DNA from: an uncultured Clostridiaceae bacterium
GTDB lineage: Bacteria; Bacillota; Clostridia; Clostridiales; Oxobacteraceae
Assembly (NCBI GenBank): GCA_937900065.1
Contig: CALCDS010000306.1
Location: forward strand, 1 to 6,397
Length of the DNA: 6,397 nucleotides
Reading direction: 5' to 3'
Shown: positions 1-6,155 of the stretch, piece after piece
Layout: each line of letters opens with the position of its first letter
Position numbering within the stretch: position 1 is the stretch's first letter
Position numbers and translations under genes: made by a program
Notes under the pieces: generated by a model
Databases searched by the model: none
Told to the model about the DNA's origin: nothing
What the model saw: only the letters and a program-made list of their open reading frames with translations

Positions 1-237
1 GAGAATATTTACCAACACGGACATAAGCAAGATAAGCAGTGACAACATTAAATCAGCAATAATGTACGAAACACCACCGTTTATTAGACTTAATATGTTA
101 TGGGGTTTTAATTTTAATAAATAGTCTCCGCCTAATTCCTTGTAGGGTTCCTTATCTTTAATTATGTGAAAGGCTGCTGCAAACATGTTCACGTACGGAC
201 TATCCAAACCGGATGATGCCAGTACGAAATCCGTAGC
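1..237 (-). pseudogene. Open segment at window edge, possibly a remnant of an IS110-type transposase C-terminus
   Basis: A minus-strand frame stays open for 79 codons from an in-frame TAG at 238-240 to the window edge; the first ATG is at 184-186. The middle part contains FAAAFHIIKDKEPYKELGGD, and its pattern (helix with H-I/L-L, then P-Y-x-E-L-G-x-D-Y) resembles, from memory, the C-terminal end of IS110-family transposases. The residues after that point do not continue the family pattern. They become a hydrophobic stretch (about residues 57-78) that could be a membrane helix or chance translation of AT-rich DNA. No ribosome binding site is obvious before the ATG. It may be a decayed transposase fused to unrelated DNA, the start of an unknown membrane protein running off the window, or noncoding. 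A plus-strand frame that ends with a stop at 122-124 is also open here and cannot be ruled out. Confidence 0.3.
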
Positions 238-292
238 CTATACCTCATGCCTATACATAATTATATACAAGATTCAGCCATACTAACACGTT

Positions 293-796
293 TCATCCAT
301 TTTTGTGCCGGCCGCGGCATGGCAGTTCACGTGAGTGGCATAGGTTCAAAAATAACGATATGATATTTGCAATTCCATCGGCCAAAACGTTGCGGATTTT
401 ACATAAGAACACTTCTAGTATTGATTTTGAAACTTCAAGTTCATATGACCACGGATTGTCGTTGAGTACAGGAACGTTTAGAACAGAACCCCTTGCTACA
501 TCAATTGAAATTTTCATTTTTTCTTCAGAATAGCCACTAACGTTTCCGAGATAATCGGCAAGAGGCAGCATTGATTCCGTGACAAGATTTGCGGAGAAAA
601 TTCCTGTAGCATGAATTCTGTCTTTCGTTAGCTTATCTCCACCGATACATGCCATGATTCCAAGCTCTGAATCCCAACAATAGCTAAACCAACAGAATAA
701 TCCGAAATCAGGCATTCCATCCTCTTTGTAGATGCCGTACAGAAAAAGAGTCTGCGGACAAAAATCGTTTGAAACCCGTACTGATATTTTCATCAT
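293..796 (-). pseudogene. Flavin reductase-like FMN-binding protein with a degenerate C-terminus
   Basis: Residues 1-140 of the 167-residue product read as a flavin reductase family protein (FMN-binding split-barrel fold, NAD(P)H:flavin or flavoprotein reductase type). Recognisable parts are the N-terminal VRVSNDFCPQTLFLYG segment, the FCWFSYCWDSELGIMACIGG core that would line the FMN site, FSANLVTE, and EVFLCKIRNVLAD. Two things look wrong. A few residues seem to be missing between KSI and LEVF (about residues 126-127), where relatives, as I recall them, carry a short loop ending in D-G-E-V-F. After about residue 140 the remaining 27 residues do not resemble the family; the final segment, usually 40 or more residues, is missing. 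The start is the first of two tandem ATGs, 7 bases after GGGAG in the leader; the second ATG (791-793) is also possible. It follows the small peptide gene at 813-944 by 16 bases, so the two are probably cotranscribed. Substrate and physiological role cannot be told from sequence. It is called a pseudogene because of the replaced C-terminus, although a shortened protein could still be made. Confidence 0.6.
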
Positions 797-812
797 TTTT
801 CTTCTCCCTTAT

Positions 813-944
813 CTAAATTATTAGGTATCCTGATAAGGTAATACCGAAGCAATATAGAATAATATGGAGGCAGTTGATAAACCAGACTGTAATAACTTTC
901 TTTGCCCTTTTGAATTTTCTTTTTGCAGCCCGAACTTTCTTCAA
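813..944 (-). CDS. Small basic single-helix membrane peptide, TTG start (hypothetical)
   Basis: This 43-residue reading frame starts with TTG and ends with TAG. It is supported mainly by an excellent ribosome binding site, GGGAGG, with 7 bases between GGAGG and the TTG. The peptide has a strongly basic N-terminal third (K and R at 11 of the first 16 positions, beginning KKVRAAKRKFKRAKK). A hydrophobic stretch of about 27 residues follows (VITVWFINCLHI onward), long enough for one membrane helix with the basic end in the cytoplasm. The layout resembles small membrane peptides in general; I do not recognise a family. It ends 16 bases before the flavin reductase-like gene, which has its own ribosome binding site, so it may be the first gene of a two-gene transcript or a translated leader. 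Its reality rests on the ribosome binding site and composition only. Confidence 0.5.
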   Translation of the reverse strand: MKKVRAAKRKFKRAKKVITVWFINCLHIILYCFGITLSGYLII

Positions 945-950
945 CTCAGC

Positions 951-957
951 ACCTCCC
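951..957 (-). promoter_or_regulatory. Ribosome binding site that decides the TTG start of the small peptide
   Basis: GGGAGGT on the minus strand closely matches the anti-Shine-Dalgarno complement, and 7 bases separate GGAGG from the TTG at 942-944. No ATG lies at a suitable distance in any frame, so this site is the main reason for calling a TTG-initiated gene. Confidence 0.55.
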
Positions 958-1260
958 ATATAATTTCGTATAGGATAATTGTGCCATCATAGATTTAAAA
1001 TTGGTAGCATCTTTCTCAATATGGCATCTTTAATAGTATTGTCTGTTCCTGATTTTTAGATTGAGCATTTTTCATTTCCTGCACATTATAGTTTGACATT
1101 GCTAATACCTTGCTATCATCTAACTTTTTCAATAAAAGTGGCATGACAGTTATTAAAACCATCATGCCTACACCTTTTATATATTTTGCTTTTGATGCGA
1201 GTTCAAATCCACACTTTCTATTGTATATAAAATCGTTAAAAATCGTACAAGCCCGCATGG
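958..1260. other. Intergenic stretch without a supported gene
   Basis: About 300 bases lie between the tRNA terminator and the small peptide gene. A minus-strand frame of 95 codons (1016-1303) runs through it. Its possible starts (TTG at 1301-1303, ATG at 1256-1258) have no ribosome binding site, it begins inside the tRNA terminator, and its product (with segments such as KYIKGVGMMVLITVMPLLLK) matches nothing I know. A 14-codon minus-strand frame beginning with two ATGs (985-990) ends in TGA at 946-948, one base before the TTG of the small peptide gene, but it also lacks a ribosome binding site. No convincing promoter for the small peptide and flavin reductase genes could be picked out. The stretch is probably decayed DNA plus the leader of those two genes. 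Confidence 0.4.
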
Positions 1261-1306
1261 ATAAAGAAAAAGTTGACAAATCTTCTCTTTGAAAACTTGT
1301 CAACTT
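1261..1306 (-). terminator. Rho-independent terminator of the tRNA gene
   Basis: A perfect 10-bp inverted repeat (AAGTTGACAA at 1270-1279 and TTGTCAACTT at 1297-1306) encloses a 17-base loop. On the minus strand the second arm runs straight into a T-rich tract (TTTCTTTAT). The stem starts 4 bases after the encoded CCA of the tRNA, the usual place for a tRNA terminator in Firmicutes. The stem is AT-rich with a fairly large loop, so termination may be only moderate. Confidence 0.75.
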
Positions 1307-1310
1307 ATCT

Positions 1311-1387
1311 TGGTGCGCGAGGCGGGAGTTGAACCCGCAAAACTACGACCCTGAATCGTATACGTGTGCCAATTTCGTCACTCGCGC
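1311..1387 (-). tRNA. tRNA-Leu (anticodon CAG) with an unusually short variable region
   Basis: The minus strand folds into a full cloverleaf of 77 bases including an encoded CCA (1311-1313). The acceptor stem is GCGCGAG (1381-1387) with CTCGCGC (1315-1321), discriminator A (1314). The D arm is ACG/CGT around an 11-base loop AAATTGGCACA. The anticodon stem is TACGA/TCGTA around loop TTCAGGG, giving anticodon CAG (1351-1353), which reads CUG leucine codons. The T arm is GCGGG/CCCGC around TTCAACT. All stems pair by Watson-Crick pairs. The D arm and start (GTGACGAAATTGGCA) look like tRNA-Leu. Between anticodon stem and T stem there are only 5 bases (1339-1343, GTTTT), where bacterial tRNA-Leu normally has an extra arm of a dozen or more bases. 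It has its own promoter and terminator, so it is probably expressed. Charging by leucyl-tRNA synthetase is inferred from the anticodon and body, not shown. Confidence 0.9.
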
Positions 1388-1407
1388 AAAAATCAATTGC
1401 AGAAAAT

Positions 1408-1436
1408 ATTATACCATCTATTTAATGGTCTGTCTA
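1408..1436 (-). promoter_or_regulatory. Vegetative promoter of the tRNA gene
   Basis: On the minus strand a -35 box TAGACA (1431-1436, five of six matches to TTGACA) is followed after exactly 17 bases by a perfect -10 box TATAAT (1408-1413). The expected start of transcription, around 1400, leaves a short leader before the tRNA 5' end at 1387. This is the best promoter seen in the window. Confidence 0.8.
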
Positions 1437-1458
1437 CATATAAAGATAGTAAACAAGT

Positions 1459-1474
1459 TAGGGGACACCACCTA
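1459..1474. repeat. Imperfect palindrome, REP-like or weak terminator after the transglutaminase gene
   Basis: TAGGGGACACCACCTA on the plus strand is an imperfect inverted repeat (TAGG/CCTA, one mismatch, one further G/C pair, 4-base loop). On the minus strand the hairpin is followed by AACTTGTTT, a weak T-rich tract, so it could act as a poor terminator for the upstream operon. Its composition also resembles GGGGACA-type palindromes that travel with REP-associated Y1 transposases, but no second copy or transposase is in the window. Either reading is tentative. Confidence 0.3.
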
Positions 1475-1516
1475 CCGGCGCTGCACATCCAAGTCGACTA
1501 TCGGTTTAGTTATGCT

Positions 1517-3799
1517 TTATGCAATATATTTGATCACCATATATTTTACAATGCCCTTGCGGTCCTTAATAAGCCTATCTGCAGCTTTAAGGGATATTTT
1601 AAACATCTTCCTTTCGCCTTCGTCCATGCTTTCATTGCCAAACCTTATCCTTCCAAAGGCATTCATCATATTTGTCATGTTTATGCCGTAGTTTTCCATC
1701 AAATCCTTTATCCTGGTTCCAAACTCATTTGGAGTTTCATCAGGGTTTCTCGCTATTCCTCCAGCTTTCAGCTTTCTCTCAAATATGTGGAAATACTGTG
1801 AAGCTGCATAACCTCCTTGAAGATTGTCGGCTTTCTTTACGTCTTTTGCGGCTTTATAAAGCTTTATCAATATCCTTAAAATCAATAATGTGATCAAAGC
1901 CAGTATTATATAAACGTATATCGGGATTTGCTTGCTGTAATCGCCTTCAAGGCCGTTATCATAAGGATTATCCTGCATGCGATCCTTCTGGTTTTTTCCT
2001 GTCACAGGTACATCTTGAATGATATCATTATTTTCAACATACGGTGCAACCTCCGAAATGCCCTCGTAAGATCTGGCATAGTCTGCACCATCATAGCTTG
2101 CGGTAGGCTCAAACCTTACCCATCCATACCCTTGAAAATAAAGCTCCACCCATGCATGGGCCTTTGCAGCAGTTACCTTGTAAAGTCCGTCATCCCCCAT
2201 ATCCTCATCTTCGATTATAAAACCTTCAACATATCTTGAAGGTATGCCTGCGATTCTGCTCATAATAGCCATCGCTGAAGCATAATAAGTGCAGTATCCC
2301 TTTTTTTCATCGAACAGGAAATAATCCACAAAGTCCCGGCCCTCCGGCAAGCTTGAAGTATCAAGCGTATATGGATAATTATTCCTTAAATACTGTTGTA
2401 TGGCATAAGCTTTTTCAAAATCGGATTTGCATCCATGGACAACATCATTTGTAAAGGACTTGACCCTTTCAGGCAAAGTATCCGGAACCTGAAGGCATTC
2501 TCTTATATAATCATCCTCTCTGTTGTACTGCTTGAGCTTTATAGGATTTGCTGTCTTGAGTTCATCAGAGTATATTACCGGCACATCTGACGATACTTTG
2601 TATGAGTTGCCGCTTACTTTATCTCTCGGCAGCTCAATATCTCCTCCTTCATCAAAATAATATGTGCCTGCATTTGATTCCAGCTTATATGGCTTCCATA
2701 TGTTAAATATTGATACAGTGGTGAATGATTGGGGATAAACGGTCAACACCACTTTTTCAGTATCTTTGACACTGCTGTCGTCACCTGAAAAATTCAAACC
2801 TTCAGAGTTGTTTTCCGCAGTTTTAAACGAAGAGCGTGGCCTCGTCCATGAGATGCCAGTATAAACATTCCTGACAGCTCCTCTTAAGTAAATAGGAGTT
2901 TTTATATTTCCTTCAACTTTTGCTTTAAAAAGCAGCCTATTTGATAATTTTACCGCTCCCCCAAGCTTAAAGGGGCCCTCCTGATATCCAAAAGAACCTA
3001 TCGAAAATACATTGTTGGTACCTCTGTTCGGCATCGAGCCTGCTTCTCTAAACCCCATATCATAGATCCTGGAAAACACATTGTCATTAAGCCATTGAAA
3101 ATTGACAGGTTTTATTTCACCTGGCAAAAAGTTTGCAAAAGTGAAAATGATAAATGCAAAAGCAAGCGTACACAGCATCCAGACAAAGACAGATTTTTTT
3201 GAGTATACGCCTTTTTTTAGCTTCCACAATGTTTCCTTCAAATCATACTGCACAAACCCGAGAAGTACCAATGACACAAATAAAAACTGCTGTATATAGT
3301 CAAATGATTTCTCATATCCGAAAAACCACATGAATGCAATTGCAAAAATGCCTGCGATCATCGCTGCGACAACATTGTGCCATATCACTACAATCAAAAA
3401 CAGAGCCAGCATGCACAATATAATAAAAACCGTCATGATTATATTTGAGTAAAGTACATTGACATGGGGCATAGTGCTGAATAAATACTCATAAAACCAA
3501 GCCATGCATCCTTTCGCTTCCACATAGATGAACTTTGCATAGAAAACAAACGCCTTTTTGTTTGCAATATAAAAAACCAATGATGACAAAAGCATAAGAG
3601 CGGCGATTATAGCACCCATGATTGGATATGAAAACAATATGCAGAGAATCATATATGATCCTGCGGAAATTGCCATGACAATCCTATGGTCCATTGAGAA
3701 GTTCATATAGCCCATGAATGCATTGGATAATATATAAACAATCAAAGACATCAGTATGCAGTATATGATACATTTTATTATAGTTATCCTTGACCTCAC
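1517..3799 (-). CDS. Membrane-anchored transglutaminase-like protein (TgpA/YebA type, DUF3488-transglutaminase-DUF4129)
   Basis: The 760-residue protein has the full layout of TgpA-type envelope proteins. The N-terminal third holds about seven hydrophobic helices (near 8-32, 38-57, 59-78, 118-139, 142-160, 168-184, 204-223). An extracytoplasmic region follows at about 225-620, with the transglutaminase-like core at about 440-570. Another helix lies at about 625-647, and a cytoplasmic tail of the DUF4129 kind follows. In the core, Cys503 (KKGYCTYYASAMAIMSRIAG) and His548 (AAKAHAWVELYFQGYGW) are the expected catalytic pair. The third residue, Asp in papain-like transglutaminases, is Glu564 here (RFEPTAS), a substitution I recall as common in Gram-positive relatives. 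The start is GTG, with GGAGGG inside the end of the preceding gene and 7 bases between GGAGG and GTG. It is the last gene of the operon, 2 bases after the DUF58 gene. Family members are essential or affect the envelope in some bacteria, but the amide substrate is not known; activity could be transglutaminase, protease or amidase. It appears intact. Confidence 0.92.
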   Translation of the reverse strand: MRSRITIIKCIIYCILMSLIVYILSNAFMGYMNFSMDHRIVMAISAGSYMILCILFSYPIMGAIIAALMLLSSLVFYIANKKAFVFYAKFIYVEAKGCMAWFYEYLFSTMPHVNVLYSNIIMTVFIILCMLALFLIVVIWHNVVAAMIAGIFAIAFMWFFGYEKSFDYIQQFLFVSLVLLGFVQYDLKETLWKLKKGVYSKKSVFVWMLCTLAFAFIIFTFANFLPGEIKPVNFQWLNDNVFSRIYDMGFREAGSMPNRGTNNVFSIGSFGYQEGPFKLGGAVKLSNRLLFKAKVEGNIKTPIYLRGAVRNVYTGISWTRPRSSFKTAENNSEGLNFSGDDSSVKDTEKVVLTVYPQSFTTVSIFNIWKPYKLESNAGTYYFDEGGDIELPRDKVSGNSYKVSSDVPVIYSDELKTANPIKLKQYNREDDYIRECLQVPDTLPERVKSFTNDVVHGCKSDFEKAYAIQQYLRNNYPYTLDTSSLPEGRDFVDYFLFDEKKGYCTYYASAMAIMSRIAGIPSRYVEGFIIEDEDMGDDGLYKVTAAKAHAWVELYFQGYGWVRFEPTASYDGADYARSYEGISEVAPYVENNDIIQDVPVTGKNQKDRMQDNPYDNGLEGDYSKQIPIYVYIILALITLLILRILIKLYKAAKDVKKADNLQGGYAASQYFHIFERKLKAGGIARNPDETPNEFGTRIKDLMENYGINMTNMMNAFGRIRFGNESMDEGERKMFKISLKAADRLIKDRKGIVKYMVIKYIA

Positions 3800-3801
3800 T
3801 C

Positions 3802-4980
3802 TTATCCCTCCAGTGATGCTTTAACATCGTCCCGGATGCCGACACTATACAGCTTTATTTTGTAATGCTCAAGTATATCTTTATATTCTTTCTTCAACTC
3901 TTCAACCATTATATATATTATTGTCACATCAAACTCCGATTCGCTCATCTGTACGATCTTATCAACAAGTCTCTCATTCAGACTCGGGGTTATCAATATG
4001 ATTGACGAGCCGCGCGGCATAAGCCTTGACCTGGATTCCAAAAGCTCTTCTATTGGTATCAACCCATTTGATTTTACGGTTATGAGCTCTTCCATAAACT
4101 TCTTAAACTCTTTGATATCTCTGCCTCTTATATAGCTTATATTCTTACCGTTTGAATACATCCCGGTATTTATATTTTTCCCGAGCATGTAATATACAAC
4201 CGAAGCCGCGCATTCCACAGCCTTTTCTTCAATATCGTTTCTATAAATATCATTGTAGTCATATTTGTATAGATTCAAAAATATATATGATTCAGCGCTT
4301 CCGCTCATCTCGAAATTCTTGACATAGAGTGAACCTTTCTTTGCTGATACCTTCCAATGTATTTTTTTGAAGCTGTCTCCCGGATAATAGTTTCTTATAT
4401 CCGATATGCTGGAATAATCCTCATTGGCATTTTGTTTTGTGGAAACTGTTCCAAACATCTGCATAGGCCTTATATTAAAGTTTTTAAGCGTAGCAACCCT
4501 TGGATATACGGGAAGCGAGCCGGCGCACTTTATCTCTCTTCTCCATGTAAACAGCCCTAATATATCGGATATATTCACATTTACCGGTCCGAACATATAA
4601 TATCCCCTGTATTTGCATTTAAATTTTTCCACGACACATCTTGAGTCAAATGGAGCCAAGGACACGACATTGCATAAAGCCGGCTTCCCCGAAATACGCC
4701 TTATCATTTCATCGCTTATCTCAATACAAGCTGCAGGAAGAAAGCTTTCATTAAATACCATGGTCCTAACCTCTACCTCATCACCCACATATGCATAATC
4801 GCTCATGGTCCTCTGCGAAAAATTAAGCTTGTTTATAATCATTCTTGTCCATGAATATGAAAACACTATTGATAATGAAAGTGCATAGAACACGAAATAG
4901 GGAAGCTTCCCCCCTCCAAGAAGCGCAAATATAAAGCTTCCAGCCAGCATAAAAAGTGCTGATTTCTTATATCTAAACAT
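3802..4980 (-). CDS. DUF58 domain protein (YeaD type), membrane-anchored
   Basis: The 392-residue protein has two N-terminal hydrophobic segments (about 8-23 and 27-47), which probably anchor it in the membrane as a hairpin. A beta-rich part follows at about 60-165. The DUF58 signature lies at about 196-221: R-N-Y-Y-P-G-D, then K-K-I-H-W-K, then S-A-K, L-Y-V-K. The C-terminal part (about 228-385, with IFLNLYKYD and IILITPSLN strands) is consistent with the von Willebrand A-like fold seen in many DUF58 proteins, although a full metal-binding MIDAS motif is not evident. The ATG lies inside the last codons of the ATPase gene (8-base overlap) behind a weak AGAAGA site, so its translation probably depends on ribosomes finishing that gene. 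By family knowledge, DUF58 proteins are the usual partners of MoxR ATPases and sit next to transglutaminase-like membrane proteins. No biochemical activity is established from sequence. Confidence 0.92.
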   Translation of the reverse strand: MFRYKKSALFMLAGSFIFALLGGGKLPYFVFYALSLSIVFSYSWTRMIINKLNFSQRTMSDYAYVGDEVEVRTMVFNESFLPAACIEISDEMIRRISGKPALCNVVSLAPFDSRCVVEKFKCKYRGYYMFGPVNVNISDILGLFTWRREIKCAGSLPVYPRVATLKNFNIRPMQMFGTVSTKQNANEDYSSISDIRNYYPGDSFKKIHWKVSAKKGSLYVKNFEMSGSAESYIFLNLYKYDYNDIYRNDIEEKAVECAASVVYYMLGKNINTGMYSNGKNISYIRGRDIKEFKKFMEELITVKSNGLIPIEELLESRSRLMPRGSSIILITPSLNERLVDKIVQMSESEFDVTIIYIMVEELKKEYKDILEHYKIKLYSVGIRDDVKASLEG

Positions 4981-5923
4981 ATCTTCTCACTACAGGTATG
5001 TGAACCTGCCTCAATATATTTGTCAACACATCCTCTGAGGTCAATCCCCTGAGTTTGACTTCGGGTTTTATTATAATCCTATGTCCTAAGACATCCTTTG
5101 CCAGCTCTTTTACATCATCAGGGAGTACATATTCCCTGCCTTTTATCACAGCCCACGCCTGAGCGACCCTAAAAAGCGAAAGTGAACCTCTTGGGCTTGC
5201 ACCAAGCTGTATATCGTCGCTTTTTCTCGTGGCATCGACTATCCCTACGATATAGTCGTCTATCGATTCATCCACATATATTCCTTTTACATACTTTTGC
5301 ATATCGATTATATCGTCTGCCGATACTACAGGTTTTATAAAATTTATGGGATTATCAGTTTTAAACCTTCTAAGCATTGCTTTTTCATCTTTAAAATCAG
5401 GATAGCCGACAGATATTTTCATCATAAATCTGTCAAGCTGTGCCTCAGGAAGAGGAAACGTGCCTTCATATTCTATAGGATTCTCAGTTGCCAACACCAT
5501 AAAAGGCTCATCAAGCCTGTATGTCCTGCCGTCGACTGTTACCTGATGCTCCTCCAAAACTTCAAGCAAACTCGACTGGGTCTTAGGAGAGGTCCTGTTT
5601 ATTTCATCCGCCAGGACTATCTGATTCATTATCGGGCCAACCTTGAATTCAAAATCGCCTAACTTCTGATTAAAAACTGAAACACCTGTCACATCTGAAG
5701 GCAAAAGATCCGGAGTAAACTGTATTCTTTTGAAAGAGCAGCCCAAAGATTTCGCAAGCGCCCTTACCATAACCGTCTTCCCGACCCCTGGAACATCCTC
5801 AAGGAGTATATGTCCGCCTGAAATCAATGCGGCGATTACTTTCTCTATCACTTTTCGCTTTCCTATTATGACGCTCTCCACGCTTTTTATGATTGCAGAT
5901 ATCTCATCCTGGTAATTATTCAT
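4973..5923 (-). CDS. MoxR-family AAA+ ATPase (YeaC type)
   Basis: The 316-residue protein shows every expected MoxR motif: Walker A EDVPGVGKT (about 42-50), Walker B IVLADEIN (about 102-109), sensor 1 VLATENP (about 143-149), the arginine-finger region EAQLDRF (about 160-166) and sensor 2 GASPRGSLSL (about 241-250, Arg245). Length is normal for the family. It should be a cytoplasmic hexameric ATPase that acts as a chaperone or remodeller; the DUF58 protein encoded next is its likely client or adaptor. The chosen ATG (5921-5923) follows AGGTG after 5 bases. An in-frame ATG six codons earlier (5939-5941) has no ribosome binding site and is less likely. It is the first gene of the three-gene operon. 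A candidate promoter lies about 100 bases upstream and a 16-bp palindrome lies in between. Confidence 0.95.
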   Translation of the reverse strand: MNNYQDEISAIIKSVESVIIGKRKVIEKVIAALISGGHILLEDVPGVGKTVMVRALAKSLGCSFKRIQFTPDLLPSDVTGVSVFNQKLGDFEFKVGPIMNQIVLADEINRTSPKTQSSLLEVLEEHQVTVDGRTYRLDEPFMVLATENPIEYEGTFPLPEAQLDRFMMKISVGYPDFKDEKAMLRRFKTDNPINFIKPVVSADDIIDMQKYVKGIYVDESIDDYIVGIVDATRKSDDIQLGASPRGSLSLFRVAQAWAVIKGREYVLPDDVKELAKDVLGHRIIIKPEVKLRGLTSEDVLTNILRQVHIPVVRRYV

Positions 5924-5985
5924 AAAATCACCTCGCCTCATATGGATGTATTTTGAGTTTATTCTATTCTTGCAAATTAAAATCC

Positions 5986-6001
5986 TTTATTTTAAAATAA
6001 A
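5986..6001. promoter_or_regulatory. 16-bp perfect AT palindrome in the operon leader (possible operator)
   Basis: TTTATTTTAAAATAAA is a perfect palindrome located 62 bases before the ATPase start and about 20 bases downstream of the candidate -10 box. A repressor site or an AT-rich hairpin are possible. In DNA this AT-rich a perfect 16-mer can arise by chance, so confidence is low. Confidence 0.3.
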
Positions 6002-6022
6002 ATATATTGTTAGCCTTTCCAT

Positions 6023-6052
6023 ATAATACTACCCATTTTTTTGAATTGGCAA
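6023..6052 (-). promoter_or_regulatory. Candidate promoter of the MoxR-DUF58-transglutaminase operon
   Basis: On the minus strand TTGCCA (6047-6052, five of six to the -35 consensus) and TATTAT (6023-6028, five of six to the -10 consensus) are separated by 18 bases. The predicted transcript would carry a leader of roughly 90 bases before the ATPase start. It is the best pair in this intergenic gap, but the surroundings are AT-rich and false matches are easy. Confidence 0.45.
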
Positions 6053-6108
6053 TACTACGGCCTTTAAGTTTTTAACGAACACATAAAATTTTATGCTTTA
6101 TATATTTT

Positions 6109-6136
6109 TCGCCGCGTTGAATTCTCAGCGCGGCGA
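6109..6136. terminator. GC-rich stem-loop after nth, possible terminator
   Basis: CGCCGCGTTGA (6110-6120) pairs with TCAGCGCGGCG (6125-6135), with one G-T wobble and a 4-base loop; an outer T-A pair extends it by one. It begins 19 bases after the nth stop codon, the expected place for a terminator. On the minus strand, however, the stem is followed by GAAAAATATA rather than a T tract. Downstream on the plus strand there is only a weak T-rich run. It may stop transcription imperfectly or protect the 3' end of the nth message. Confidence 0.5.
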
Positions 6137-6155
6137 TATTTACTTTAGGATAAGT

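Noticed and set aside
183..260. Possible riboswitch-like dyad before the left-edge reading frame (GTACG/CGTAC words)
   Set aside because: The complementary words are short and do not assemble into any riboswitch consensus I know.
303..533. Plus-strand reading frame opposite the flavin reductase-like gene
   Set aside because: It is the antisense of a recognisable coding region and shows no family features or ribosome binding site.
946..990. 14-codon upstream reading frame ending one base before the TTG of the small peptide
   Set aside because: It has no ribosome binding site and no regulatory codon pattern. The close spacing alone does not support a leader peptide.
1016..1303. 95-codon minus-strand reading frame downstream of the tRNA
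   Set aside because: It starts inside the tRNA terminator, neither possible start has a ribosome binding site, and the product resembles no family I know. It is more likely decayed or noncoding DNA.
1311..1387. tRNA gene as an attachment site of an integrated element
   Set aside because: No second copy of the tRNA 3' end and no integrase gene is present in the window, although the missing copy could lie outside it.
1329..1801. Two plus-strand reading frames over the tRNA and the end of the transglutaminase gene
   Set aside because: They are antisense to a tRNA and to a conserved domain, so they are chance open frames.
5924..5941. Upstream ATG for the MoxR ATPase, six codons earlier
   Set aside because: No Shine-Dalgarno sequence precedes it, while the downstream ATG has AGGTG at a good distance. 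The extra codons in fact contain that ribosome binding site.
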